A stretch of DNA of 17,502 nt from CAZJKO01 sp964546995. GTDB taxonomy: Bacteria > Bacillota_I > Bacilli_A > RF39 > UBA660. This document shows positions 1-6,675 of the stretch, piece by piece. Both the position numbers and the translations under genes were made by a program. The notes beneath the pieces were generated by a model. That model saw only the letters and a list, made by a program, of their open reading frames with translations, was not told the DNA's origin and did not search any database. The stretch spans positions 1 through 17,502 of the forward strand of contig CAZJKO010000021.1 in assembly GCA_964546995.1 (NCBI GenBank), given 5' to 3'. Within the stretch, counting starts at the first letter, position 1; each line of letters opens with the position of its first letter.

Positions 1-1865
1 CCACCGCCTGATGAAACACCTCCACCAAAGCCAGAAGCACTGGAAGAGTGACTTGCCGCAATAGATGAATAAGAGGATGATACAGCATTCTTGACACTTT
101 GATCAATCGTACGTGTAAGGTTCTGATTCATGATATAATGCATCATAAACATATCCCCCATATCGTAATGGATCGTTCCCATTTCATTCATTGCTTGAAG
201 TCTTATTTTCATATCTTTCTCTAATTGATCTGCACACCCTAAAGGCATTGCATACACCAAATATTTATCCCAAAGCCGAACTTCAGGAAGTTCTTTTTCA
301 TCCATACGTCCAAAATCTTGTAAAAAGCGCTTAAATGCCATCCACTGCTTGTATTCTAATGCACCTTTCTCCGTCTTCTTACTAAAAAGAAGAAAATAGA
401 AAAGGGAAACGATCGCAAGAGGAAGTGAAACGTAACCTAAAATAAAGTTAGTCTCTAATGCCAAATTGATAATAAAAACAAAGATACCCAAAACAGATAC
501 AAGACAAGGAAGAATTTTAACGAGTGCTAAGGAATAGTAAAAATGTTCTTCTTTTCCCATTTGAATCGCTTCACTTTGAAAATCGCGATATTCTTCTAAG
601 AAACGTTTTGCTTTTTTTTCACTATTTCCATAAGACTTAATCTCAGATAACGAAACTTTTTCTCCATCTCCTATGGTATGAATAAAAAGATGAAATAAAA
701 TTTGTTCTGAACGAGAAAGTTGGGATAGATCACTACAATTTGCTTTGAATAGATAATCTTTCTTCTTTTTCTTAGAAGGTATTTCTTCAAGCAAGATAAC
801 TTTCCTTCGAATCAGTTCGACTAACGAAGCAGATAGAGCATCGGTCGAAACGTTTTGCTTTAACAAATACTGTAATACTTCTGGCCCATACTCTCTTGGA
901 AAATCCCGATAGTATTCCATATCGAAAGCGACTTTGTGTTCTTTGTCGTATTTAAGGTAAATGTAGATTCCAACACCTACTAAAGAAACAACCCAAATAA
1001 TGGTTCCCACTTTCGTCACATGGTGAACAAGCTTGATTTTTTCTCGCTCTAAATTAGCTTCATTCGCTTTTTCTTCTTCTATTTCTAAGATATATGGTTT
1101 AGCAGTAACGCTCGTCTTCTTAGTCGCAAGAGGAACAGTATCGAGAGCAAACATCATCCGGATATCCGTTGCATTGTAAGCACCTAAAAAGTCGTAAACC
1201 AACATCACTTCTCGATCGTTCAATCGTTTAATTTCACCGTTCAAAGGTCCATGTGCCCATACTCGCATCGATGGATCATCTTTTGGAAGACGAACGATCA
1301 CTTGCAAATCATCGATATTTTCTCGATAAGTATCCGAAAGAACATTCCAAGCAAACTCCGCGACATCCTGATGCCGAACGACTACGTCCGATACATCGTA
1401 TTCCATATAAAAAGCACGATTCCTACTGGACGGATTGTAAATCGTAAGATCGATTCCTTCAAATGTTACTTCTTTCGTATAAACACCATAATCACCCTTA
1501 GAAGCATAGGATACTTCATCGTAAAAATCGATTTTTTTATCCATTAAATCGAAAGAAAAACCATCTTGCAATGACACATCCCCGATCTTCAAATTCGAAA
1601 TAGCGGTCCCATTGTATATATCACTACCATAAAAATCTTCTCTTACTCCCGTAAAAGATGATGCATAAGGATTTTGATACGAAATATCGCGAAGTCGTCC
1701 ATTGTAACTTCCCTCTAACTGAGCAAGTTCTCTCACATGAATCGATCCATCTTCTAAAATGTCGATAGTCATGTAAAGATGCTTCGTCGTATCCTCTGCA
1801 TAAACCATACTAGGAAACAAAAAGAAGAAAACGAAAACCAAAAAGAATAAAGTAAACTTTTTCAA
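1..1865 (-). CDS. DUF2207 (YciQ-like) membrane protein, partial at C-terminus
   Basis: The reading frame runs off the left edge; 621 residues are visible. It begins at a TTG (1865-1863) seven bases after a perfect AGGAGG, and there is no ATG nearby. Residues 1-23 form a signal peptide ending V-Y-A before E-D. An extracytoplasmic beta-rich domain of the DUF2207 type follows (about 26-245). Then come one membrane segment (about 286-304), a cytoplasmic stretch with a winged-helix feel (about 320-440), and two membrane segments (about 443-469 and 474-494). The tail becomes Ser/Gly-rich (SSSASGFGGGVSSGG), as in DUF2207 proteins, so few residues are probably missing. The family's biochemical role is unknown. 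It often sits next to lemA, as here, which suggests a shared envelope function. Downstream sequence is outside the window. Confidence 0.88.
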   Translation of the reverse strand, partial: MKKFTLFFLVFVFFFLFPSMVYAEDTTKHLYMTIDILEDGSIHVRELAQLEGSYNGRLRDISYQNPYASSFTGVREDFYGSDIYNGTAISNLKIGDVSLQDGFSFDLMDKKIDFYDEVSYASKGDYGVYTKEVTFEGIDLTIYNPSSRNRAFYMEYDVSDVVVRHQDVAEFAWNVLSDTYRENIDDLQVIVRLPKDDPSMRVWAHGPLNGEIKRLNDREVMLVYDFLGAYNATDIRMMFALDTVPLATKKTSVTAKPYILEIEEEKANEANLEREKIKLVHHVTKVGTIIWVVSLVGVGIYIYLKYDKEHKVAFDMEYYRDFPREYGPEVLQYLLKQNVSTDALSASLVELIRRKVILLEEIPSKKKKKDYLFKANCSDLSQLSRSEQILFHLFIHTIGDGEKVSLSEIKSYGNSEKKAKRFLEEYRDFQSEAIQMGKEEHFYYSLALVKILPCLVSVLGIFVFIINLALETNFILGYVSLPLAIVSLFYFLLFSKKTEKGALEYKQWMAFKRFLQDFGRMDEKELPEVRLWDKYLVYAMPLGCADQLEKDMKIRLQAMNEMGTIHYDMGDMFMMHYIMNQNLTRTIDQSVKNAVSSSYSSIAASHSSSASGFGGGVSSGG

Positions 1866-1879
1866 AGGTAACACCTCCT

Positions 1880-1908
1880 AAAAAAAGACTTGTGAAACCT
1901 ACAAGTCT
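1880..1908 (-). terminator. Hairpin plus U-tract between lemA and the DUF2207 gene
   Basis: Eight-base arms (1908-1901 and 1893-1886) around a seven-base loop are followed on the minus strand by seven T (1886-1880). This is the form of an intrinsic terminator. It touches the lemA stop codon, and the next gene's AGGAGG starts immediately after the T-run. It may act as a partial terminator that sets the LemA to DUF2207 ratio. Whether read-through is regulated cannot be seen. Confidence 0.72.
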
Positions 1909-2462
1909 TAAAATGATACTTTTGGTGTTTCACGATCTGCATCGCTAACTTCAAAGAACGCTTTCTTTTGAAATCCACCCATTTTTGCCACAAAATTACT
2001 GGGAATTACTTCGATCTTATTGTTATACGATAATACGGTATCATTATAAAATTGTCTCATTAAACTAATTTTATCTTCCGCATCACGTAGATCATTTTGT
2101 AAACTTAAAAAGTTTTTATCTGCCTTTAATTCAGGATAACTTTCGGTTAAAGCAAATAACTTTCCAACTGCCTTCGTAAGTTCTCCAGATAGACTCATCT
2201 CTTCTTCAGGTGTCGAAGCATTAACAAAACTATTGCGAGCTTTGACAACATCTTCGAGCGTTCCTTTTTCGTGTTTTGCGTAACCTTTGACCGTCTCAAC
2301 TAAATTAGGAATCAAATCGGCACGTCTTTTTAATTGAACATCGATTTGTGCCCACTGATCCATCACTCTATTTCTTAGTCGCACAAGACTGTTGTAAGTT
2401 CCCAAAAACCATAAGACAACAAGTACTAAAATCACAAGAACAACAATTAACCATACTGGCAT
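1908..2462 (-). CDS. lemA: LemA family protein
   Basis: A 184-residue protein with an N-terminal hydrophobic segment (about residues 2-20) and a coiled-coil-rich body. It carries the family's core signature: N-S-L-V-R-L-R-N at about 24-31, then W-A-Q-I-D-V-Q-L-K-R-R-A-D-L-I-P-N-L-V. The length matches the family (about 180-190). Two ATGs are possible. The first (2468) lies one base after GGAGG, too close to initiate. The second (2462) is seven bases away, so I start there. LemA proteins are membrane-anchored with an extracytoplasmic helical bundle and no settled function. The next gene on the same strand is a DUF2207 protein, a common partner. Confidence 0.93.
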   Translation of the reverse strand: MPVWLIVVLVILVLVVLWFLGTYNSLVRLRNRVMDQWAQIDVQLKRRADLIPNLVETVKGYAKHEKGTLEDVVKARNSFVNASTPEEEMSLSGELTKAVGKLFALTESYPELKADKNFLSLQNDLRDAEDKISLMRQFYNDTVLSYNNKIEVIPSNFVAKMGGFQKKAFFEVSDADRETPKVSF

Positions 2463-2487
2463 AAACATTCCTCCTTCTTATAATTAC

Positions 2488-2516
2488 AGTATACTACAGA
2501 AACAATAAAATTACTA
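2488..2516 (-). promoter_or_regulatory. Candidate promoter for lemA
   Basis: TATACT (2493-2488) matches five of six -10 bases. At a 17-base spacing the -35 hexamer is TAGTAA (2516-2511), only three of six. The position fits a short leader before the lemA ribosome binding site. The weak -35 keeps confidence low. Confidence 0.33.
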
Positions 2517-2574
2517 TGGAATTCGGTATATTTTTACTTTTGTTGGACACATTAGTAAAAGAAAGGAGAATATT

Positions 2575-2802
2575 ATGGAACTTAGTATTAGAGAACATAT
2601 TATCAATAATTTTAAAGGAGACGATTACGATGCTCTTAGAAGTGCCATCGAAGAATCGATCAAAGAACAAGATGAAGTGACACTACCAGGTATGGGGGTC
2701 TTTTTAGAAATCATCTGGAACGGATCTGACGAAGAGATGAAAAAGAGAATGATCGAAATCATCAAAGAACGCGTTCAAGGCCCAGCGAAGGAAGACGAAT
2801 AA
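2575..2802 (+). CDS. sspI: Small acid-soluble spore protein SspI
   Basis: A 75-residue protein recognised from the SspI family core L-P-G-M-G-V-F-L-E-I-I-W (residues 37-48). It is preceded by an N-terminal S-I-R-E-H-I-I-N-N block and followed by a charged helix. SspI is a minor small acid-soluble protein made in the forespore and retained in the spore core. It is not of the DNA-coating alpha/beta class. The start has a good AAAGGAG ribosome binding site. It converges on yqxA with a ten-base gap, so it is its own unit. A forespore (sigma F or G) promoter would be expected. GTATA (2526) with CATTAGTA (2550) is a weak candidate, and its predicted transcript start falls almost on the ribosome binding site, so I do not call it. 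Confidence 0.88.
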   Translation: MELSIREHIINNFKGDDYDALRSAIEESIKEQDEVTLPGMGVFLEIIWNGSDEEMKKRMIEIIKERVQGPAKEDE

Positions 2803-2815
2803 TCGTCTTTTTTTA
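2792..2815 (+). terminator. sspI terminator
   Basis: Seven-base arms (AAGACGA at 2792-2798, TCGTCTT at 2803-2809) around a four-base ATAA loop are followed by a T-rich run. The sspI stop codon lies in the loop. The minus strand has no U-tract, so it acts for sspI only. Confidence 0.8.
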
Positions 2816-3139
2816 TTTTTCTTCGATTACTTTATTAATCGAACGAAACAAGTACTCGATGCCTTGGTTCATCGCTTCTTCGATTTTACGAGAAAGAGAA
2901 AGTCCTAAATTAGATAATTTATTCTCGTAATTGTGTTCATCTCGATCGAGATAAGTCTCCATATCGATATTTTTCCCATCTTTCACATCTTGTTCAAATC
3001 GTTTAATTTCTTCTTCGGTAAAGGTCGTCCTCTTTCTTTGCTCATATTCGTAATACCCTGTCGCTTGTGTAAAATAAAGTGCTAAAAAAAGAAGAAAAAA
3101 GGTACCAATAATTATGCGTGCAATATTTTCTCGTTTCAT
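2813..3139 (-). CDS. yqxA: YqxA-like sporulation-cluster membrane protein
   Basis: A 108-residue protein with a single N-terminal membrane helix (about residues 8-26) and a charged extracytoplasmic tail ending in an amphipathic stretch (about 70-105). The identification rests mainly on position. In Bacillus, yqxA (DUF3679) directly follows gpr-spoIIP, and here the ATG overlaps the spoIIP stop by four bases. Length and topology fit that family; sequence similarity is weak by eye. The function of YqxA is not known to me. Translational coupling to spoIIP suggests it is made in the mother cell with SpoIIP. Confidence 0.62.
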   Translation of the reverse strand: MKRENIARIIIGTFFLLFLALYFTQATGYYEYEQRKRTTFTEEEIKRFEQDVKDGKNIDMETYLDRDEHNYENKLSNLGLSLSRKIEEAMNQGIEYLFRSINKVIEEK

Positions 3140-4134
3140 TTTGTATCACCAATATAATCATAAAGGATCGATGCCAAAATTTCTGTCGAATGAAGAACTT
3201 CTTCGATCGTATTATCGACTCCTCCCATTTCAACTAACATCGCATAAGGAGAAACATCTTGATTGTAGACCCCATCGACCCCAGGTCCTTCCTTTTTATA
3301 AATACCTCGACTGAGCCCTGGCCACTTTTCTTCTAGTTTTTGATGGAGTATCTCTGCCAATTTTAAATTTTCTTGATAATTAGGATTTTCCAGTCCCACT
3401 AAAAATAAAATGCGTGCATACCCCACTCCATCTGCTTCATAGTACGTCGTTTTACGTCTTGCACTATCACGATGTAGATCGATATAGTATTTAATGGATG
3501 GATATTTTTCTTTTGCCGAGAGCATAAACATCTTCGTTACCTGATAACTAGAAGCATAATTCCAATTGTTCATATGTAAAATTTCGGTCACATCATTCGT
3601 TTCGACCATGGTAGGTATTTGATAATGATTTAGTTTTTCTCGTAAAATGTAACTAGCCATCATCACGTTCGGCGTTACGTTGTACTCTTTCAAATTCTCC
3701 CCACTGTAAGTTTCCAACTGATGGGTATTGTAAAGGTAGACGAGAGGTTCCAAAGAACTTTCCCCCTGATCTTCGATATAAGAACTACTTTCCTTTAGTT
3801 TCTCTAACTCTTTATCACTAACATCATCGTAAGGAATATCGACAAGACCTCGATAAGTAGAATCTAAAATCGTAAATGGTTTTTCCAAATCGATATGAGA
3901 AAAAAAAGACATCACACTGGTAACCACACTCTTTTTATCGTAAGTATAAGGCATATGATGGTTGCTTTCTTCTAACATACCACGTAGTAAATCATCATTT
4001 TGAATGGGAAGTTGAATGTAACCAAAACGAGATAAAACAACAAAAAAGAAAGCAAGAAAAAAGAAAAGAAGCAAAAGAAAGCGAGCAAGACAAGAACGTT
4101 TCTTTCTTCGCTTCAAATTCATTCTACGTGCCAT
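3136..4134 (-). CDS. spoIIP: Stage II sporulation protein P (peptidoglycan amidase/endopeptidase)
   Basis: A 332-residue protein: a basic N-terminus and one membrane anchor (about 16-36), a linker, then the SpoIIP amidase domain (about 128-327). Visible family motifs are L-Y-N-T-H-Q (His138), I-D-L-H-R-D-S (His221) and V-E-M-G-G-V-D-N-T (Glu302), the expected zinc-binding and catalytic residues. SpoIIP cuts septal and then peripheral peptidoglycan with SpoIID and SpoIIM, driving membrane migration during engulfment. The first ATG has a good AGAGGTGAT ribosome binding site. The gene follows gpr on the same strand after 78 bases and overlaps yqxA by four, as in Bacillus. In Bacillus it is sigma-E controlled. 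A CATATACT box about 15 bases before the ribosome binding site is suggestive, but I see no clear -35. Confidence 0.94.
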   Translation of the reverse strand: MARRMNLKRRKKRSCLARFLLLLFFFLAFFFVVLSRFGYIQLPIQNDDLLRGMLEESNHHMPYTYDKKSVVTSVMSFFSHIDLEKPFTILDSTYRGLVDIPYDDVSDKELEKLKESSSYIEDQGESSLEPLVYLYNTHQLETYSGENLKEYNVTPNVMMASYILREKLNHYQIPTMVETNDVTEILHMNNWNYASSYQVTKMFMLSAKEKYPSIKYYIDLHRDSARRKTTYYEADGVGYARILFLVGLENPNYQENLKLAEILHQKLEEKWPGLSRGIYKKEGPGVDGVYNQDVSPYAMLVEMGGVDNTIEEVLHSTEILASILYDYIGDTK

Positions 4135-4171
4135 AAAAGATCACCTCTTATATTAAGTATATGAAGGGATC

Positions 4172-4186
4172 ATACAACTATTGTAT
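4172..4186. repeat. Short inverted repeat in the gpr-spoIIP gap
   Basis: ATACAA and TTGTAT flank a three-base CTA centre, about 40 bases before the spoIIP start. No U-tract follows on the minus strand, so it does not read as a terminator. It could be an operator or chance in AT-rich DNA. Confidence 0.35.
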
Positions 4187-4212
4187 AAAGTTTTTTGTCG
4201 AGAAAAGAAAGA

Positions 4213-5262
4213 TTACTTTCGTTGTTCGTTATAAGCTTGATGTAAGCTTCGGTTTAATCCTGTCGATAACAATTGACTCAACTTAGAAATGACAAAATCG
4301 ACTTCTTTCGGCGTAACCATCAAATTGTATCCAATGGGTGTAAGCACTTCAAAAATAAGTGCTTTCCTCTCTTCCTCACTTAAATTGCCTAAAAGTCCTA
4401 ATAACTTTGTCTTTTCCTCTTGCGTAAGGGTTTTATCATGATCTAAATAATTCCGTTTGGTGGAAGGGACCAGTTTCGTTTTATGATTGTTTAAATTCTC
4501 TTTATTGTAACTAATTTGCTTGACTAGAAATTGAAAGGTATCCGAAACGATCGTAACGGCATCGACGATGGTCGGAACACCGATCGCAATGACAGGAATG
4601 CCCACCGTTTCCAAGCTGATCTCTTCCCTTCCGTTCCCAACACCACTCCCAGGAGCAATACCAGTATCCGTCATTTGAATCGTTTGATTCACTCGCTCGA
4701 TAGAAGAAGCCGCTAACGCATCGACCACCACCAAAAAATCAGGCTTTACTTGATGGATTAATCCCAACATAAAGTCGTGCGACTCAATTCCCGTGGTTCC
4801 CATCACACTAGGTGAAAATGCCGCGACATTGCGGTACCCTTTTTCAATCGAACTTCCTTCTAGTAAAAACAAATGTCTAGTAACCAAAATATCGTTTACT
4901 ACTTTTGGCCCCAACGAATCCGGAGTAGACATCGCATTGCCAAGTCCCACGACAAGACAGCTAGAAGTAGAGGAAATTCCCTTTCGTTCTAAAAGAGAAG
5001 AAAACTCCTTAACGAAGACATCTTCCACCTTTCTTCGGTTGTGACTATCAGTAACATCGATAAACGTAATAGTCTTGTAAATTCCCTTCTTCTTCCCACA
5101 TACGTTTGAAGCATCTTCATCAAGTTCTACCTCCGTCACCGAAACATCATCGACGACATACGTCTTTTCTTTGATTCCTGCAACATCTTTATAATTACCA
5201 ATCGATTCGATAATCAAATCAGTCCGAACTTGGTATTTTTCTAAACGAATCTCATTCTTCAT
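4213..5262 (-). CDS. gpr: Germination protease GPR (peptidase family A25)
   Basis: A 349-residue protein matching GPR along its whole length. It has S-C-L-V-V-G-L-G-N, T-P-D-S-L-G-P, V-T-R-H-L-F, V-M-G-T-T-G-I-E and V-V-D-A-L-A-A, followed by T-D-T-G-I-A-P-G-S-G-V-G-N and A-P-I-G-Y-N... style blocks ending N-L-M-V-T-P-K-E-V-D. GPR degrades DNA-protecting small acid-soluble proteins at germination. It is made as a zymogen, and known homologues remove about 15 residues by cutting after R-T-D. Here R-T-D ends at residue 15 and is followed by L-I-I-E, so the propeptide is intact. Two upstream GTGs (5274, 5271) are in frame. The ATG at 5262 is chosen because AAGTGGTGA lies at proper distance and gives the normal propeptide length. 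It is divergent from rpsT and upstream of spoIIP. Confidence 0.96.
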   Translation of the reverse strand: MKNEIRLEKYQVRTDLIIESIGNYKDVAGIKEKTYVVDDVSVTEVELDEDASNVCGKKKGIYKTITFIDVTDSHNRRKVEDVFVKEFSSLLERKGISSTSSCLVVGLGNAMSTPDSLGPKVVNDILVTRHLFLLEGSSIEKGYRNVAAFSPSVMGTTGIESHDFMLGLIHQVKPDFLVVVDALAASSIERVNQTIQMTDTGIAPGSGVGNGREEISLETVGIPVIAIGVPTIVDAVTIVSDTFQFLVKQISYNKENLNNHKTKLVPSTKRNYLDHDKTLTQEEKTKLLGLLGNLSEEERKALIFEVLTPIGYNLMVTPKEVDFVISKLSQLLSTGLNRSLHQAYNEQRK

Positions 5263-5305
5263 TTGTATCACCACTTATAATATCTACAAAAATTACCAAA
5301 TTTAT

Positions 5306-5334
5306 TTGCTTTTTTATCATATATTTGCTAAAAT
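5306..5334 (+). promoter_or_regulatory. rpsT promoter (sigma-A type)
   Basis: TTGCTT (5306-5311), a 17-base spacer and TAAAAT (5329-5334), with TG one base before the -10 (extended -10). The predicted transcript starts near 5341, giving a leader of about 20 bases with a GAGGTGAG ribosome binding site at 5351-5358. Confidence 0.72.
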
Positions 5335-5361
5335 GAATATGTTTAAAAGTGAGGTGAGAAA

Positions 5362-5625
5362 ATGCCAAATATCAAAAGTGCCAAAAAACGGGTTAAAACA
5401 AGCGCTAAAAAACAAGAAATGAATACTTTCGTAAAATCGACGATGAAAAATTCGATCAAAAAAGTAGAAAAAGTTTGTAAGGCAGGAAAGAAAGAAGAAG
5501 CACAAGGAACATTAAACGTTGCGATCAAAGCCATCGATAAAGCTGAGTCAAAAGGAATTATTCACAAAAATAAAGCTGCTCGTGAAAAGAGTCGTCTAAC
5601 AAAAATGAAAAATAATATGGAGTAA
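5362..5625 (+). CDS. rpsT: 30S ribosomal protein S20 (bS20)
   Basis: An 87-residue, very lysine-rich helical protein with the bS20 pattern: M-P-N-I-K-S-A-K-K-R-V at the start, a central K-S-T-M-K-N-S-I-K-K block, then A-I-K-A-I-D-K-A-E-S-K-G-I-I-H-K-N-K-A-A-R near the end. bS20 binds 16S rRNA early in small-subunit assembly. Length is normal. It has its own promoter and a terminator that overlaps the stop codon. Its place next to divergent gpr matches the Bacillus arrangement of the rpsT and gpr-spoIIP-yqxA genes. Confidence 0.97.
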   Translation: MPNIKSAKKRVKTSAKKQEMNTFVKSTMKNSIKKVEKVCKAGKKEEAQGTLNVAIKAIDKAESKGIIHKNKAAREKSRLTKMKNNME

Positions 5626-5647
5626 TGTTCTATTACTTCTTTTTTTG
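5621..5647 (+). terminator. rpsT terminator
   Basis: AGTAAT (5621-5626) and ATTACT (5632-5637) pair around a five-base loop and are followed by a long T-rich run. The stop codon (5623-5625) is inside the left arm. The stem is short and AT-rich, so read-through into the next gene is possible. Confidence 0.6.
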
Positions 5648-5656
5648 TGTTACAAT
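5648..5656 (+). promoter_or_regulatory. Candidate extended -10 promoter for the transglutaminase-like gene
   Basis: TGT followed by TACAAT (5651-5656) makes an extended -10 box. No good -35 is seen 17 bases upstream, where the rpsT terminator U-tract lies. The predicted transcript start would fall next to the AAGGTGAT ribosome binding site (5663-5670), an unusually short leader, so this is tentative. Confidence 0.35.
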
Positions 5657-5674
5657 AGTATTAAGGTGATAAAG

Positions 5675-6589
5675 ATGAGAAAATATTTGGTGTTTATCGT
5701 ATTAGTACTGTTGTTGGGAGTAACCTATCTATATCGAGAAAATTTTATTGTATTTTATATAGATCACTTTATTGAAGTAGATAGAGAAACAAAATTAAGT
5801 GGTCAAAATAGTTATGCAATTAACATGGAAAAAGATTATGTAAAAAAGACAGAGGACTTTAATCCTCGTTCCCTGCAAGATCTAAAAAATATTTACTACA
5901 CAGTATTAAATGCAGGAAAGGAAGAGTTTTCCTTCTTCTGCCCTGAAGATTACAAAGATTGCATGAAAGATATCAAATATTTAGCAAACGATCAAACGAC
6001 ACTTTCCCATATTAATAATTTCGTTCATCCCTTCAATGGTTTCAAACATATCGAAACGGAATACGATAGTTTAGGAAAAATAACCATTACCATCGATAAA
6101 ACATATAGTAAAGAAAAACAAACCCAAGTCGAACAAAAAGTAAAAGAAATCATGGATGAAATCATAGAAAAAGAAGATACGGAAGAAGAAAAAATAAAGA
6201 AAATACACGACTATATCATCAATCACACCAAATACGATCAAGATCGAAGTGATAAAAAAATCGTAAAATACGATTCCGATACAGCTTATGGAACCTTAAT
6301 AGAAGGATATGGTCTATGTGGTGGTTACACCGATAGTATGGCCATCTTCTTAAATACGATGGGCATCAAAAATTATAAAATAGCAAGTGAAAATCATGTA
6401 TGGAACGCTATCAAATTAAATGATAAATGGTATCATTTAGATCTAACTTGGGACGACCCAATTATGACAGATGGATCTGATATCATCGAATATAACTTCT
6501 TCTTAATTGACCAACAAGAATTAGAAGCTTTAAAAACCAATCAACATGGATACGACAAAACCGTCTATCGCGAATTTTTAGAAAAATAA
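5675..6589 (+). CDS. Membrane-anchored transglutaminase-like domain protein
   Basis: A 304-residue protein with one N-terminal hydrophobic helix (about residues 4-20, signal anchor or signal peptide). An extracytoplasmic region of unknown fold follows, then a transglutaminase-like domain (about 170-275). The cysteine-protease-like triad is visible as G-L-C-G-G-Y (Cys215), N-H-V-W-N (His241) and W-Y-H-L-D-L-T-W-D (Asp256). This fold includes peptidases, transglutaminases and wall-modifying enzymes; the substrate cannot be told. In-frame codons extend upstream to a TTG at 5645, but the ATG at 5675 has the AAGGTGAT ribosome binding site and begins M-R-K before the hydrophobic core. It is on the same strand as rpsT, possibly sharing read-through, and ends at its own terminator. 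Confidence 0.86.
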   Translation: MRKYLVFIVLVLLLGVTYLYRENFIVFYIDHFIEVDRETKLSGQNSYAINMEKDYVKKTEDFNPRSLQDLKNIYYTVLNAGKEEFSFFCPEDYKDCMKDIKYLANDQTTLSHINNFVHPFNGFKHIETEYDSLGKITITIDKTYSKEKQTQVEQKVKEIMDEIIEKEDTEEEKIKKIHDYIINHTKYDQDRSDKKIVKYDSDTAYGTLIEGYGLCGGYTDSMAIFLNTMGIKNYKIASENHVWNAIKLNDKWYHLDLTWDDPIMTDGSDIIEYNFFLIDQQELEALKTNQHGYDKTVYREFLEK

Positions 6590-6613
6590 AAGAAGTCCTC
6601 TTTTATTTTTTTT
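6588..6613 (+). terminator. Terminator after the transglutaminase-like gene
   Basis: AAAAGA (6588-6593) and TCTTTT (6599-6604) pair around AGTCC, then A and eight T (6606-6613). The left arm overlaps the stop codon. It is weak in GC but has a good U-tract. Confidence 0.62.
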
Positions 6614-6634
6614 GAGCATTTTTCAAGTTTCGTC

Positions 6635-6665
6635 AAAACAAAAAATGTAGACACGTGTCTACATT
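6635..6665 (-). terminator. Terminator of the repeat-containing surface protein gene
   Basis: A perfect 22-base palindrome (6644-6665, centre CACGTG) can fold into a nine-base stem with a four-base loop. On the minus strand it is followed by TTTTTTGTTTTG. It lies just downstream of the surface-protein stop codon at 6676. Confidence 0.82.
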
Positions 6666-6675
6666 CATCATAATG

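Noticed and set aside
1251..1547. Plus-strand ORF of 98 codons opposite the DUF2207 gene
   Set aside because: It lies wholly antisense to a protein with signal peptide and domain signatures, has no ribosome binding site, and its composition is that of a shadow frame.
2463..2468. First ATG of lemA as the start
   Set aside because: It is only one base from GGAGG; the next in-frame ATG has proper spacing.
5263..5274. GTG starts for gpr at 5274 and 5271
   Set aside because: They lie within the ribosome binding region of the ATG at 5262, and that ATG gives the usual 15-residue propeptide.
6644..6665. 22-base perfect palindrome as an operator or recombination site
   Set aside because: It sits just after a stop codon and is followed on the minus strand by a T-rich run, so a terminator explains it.
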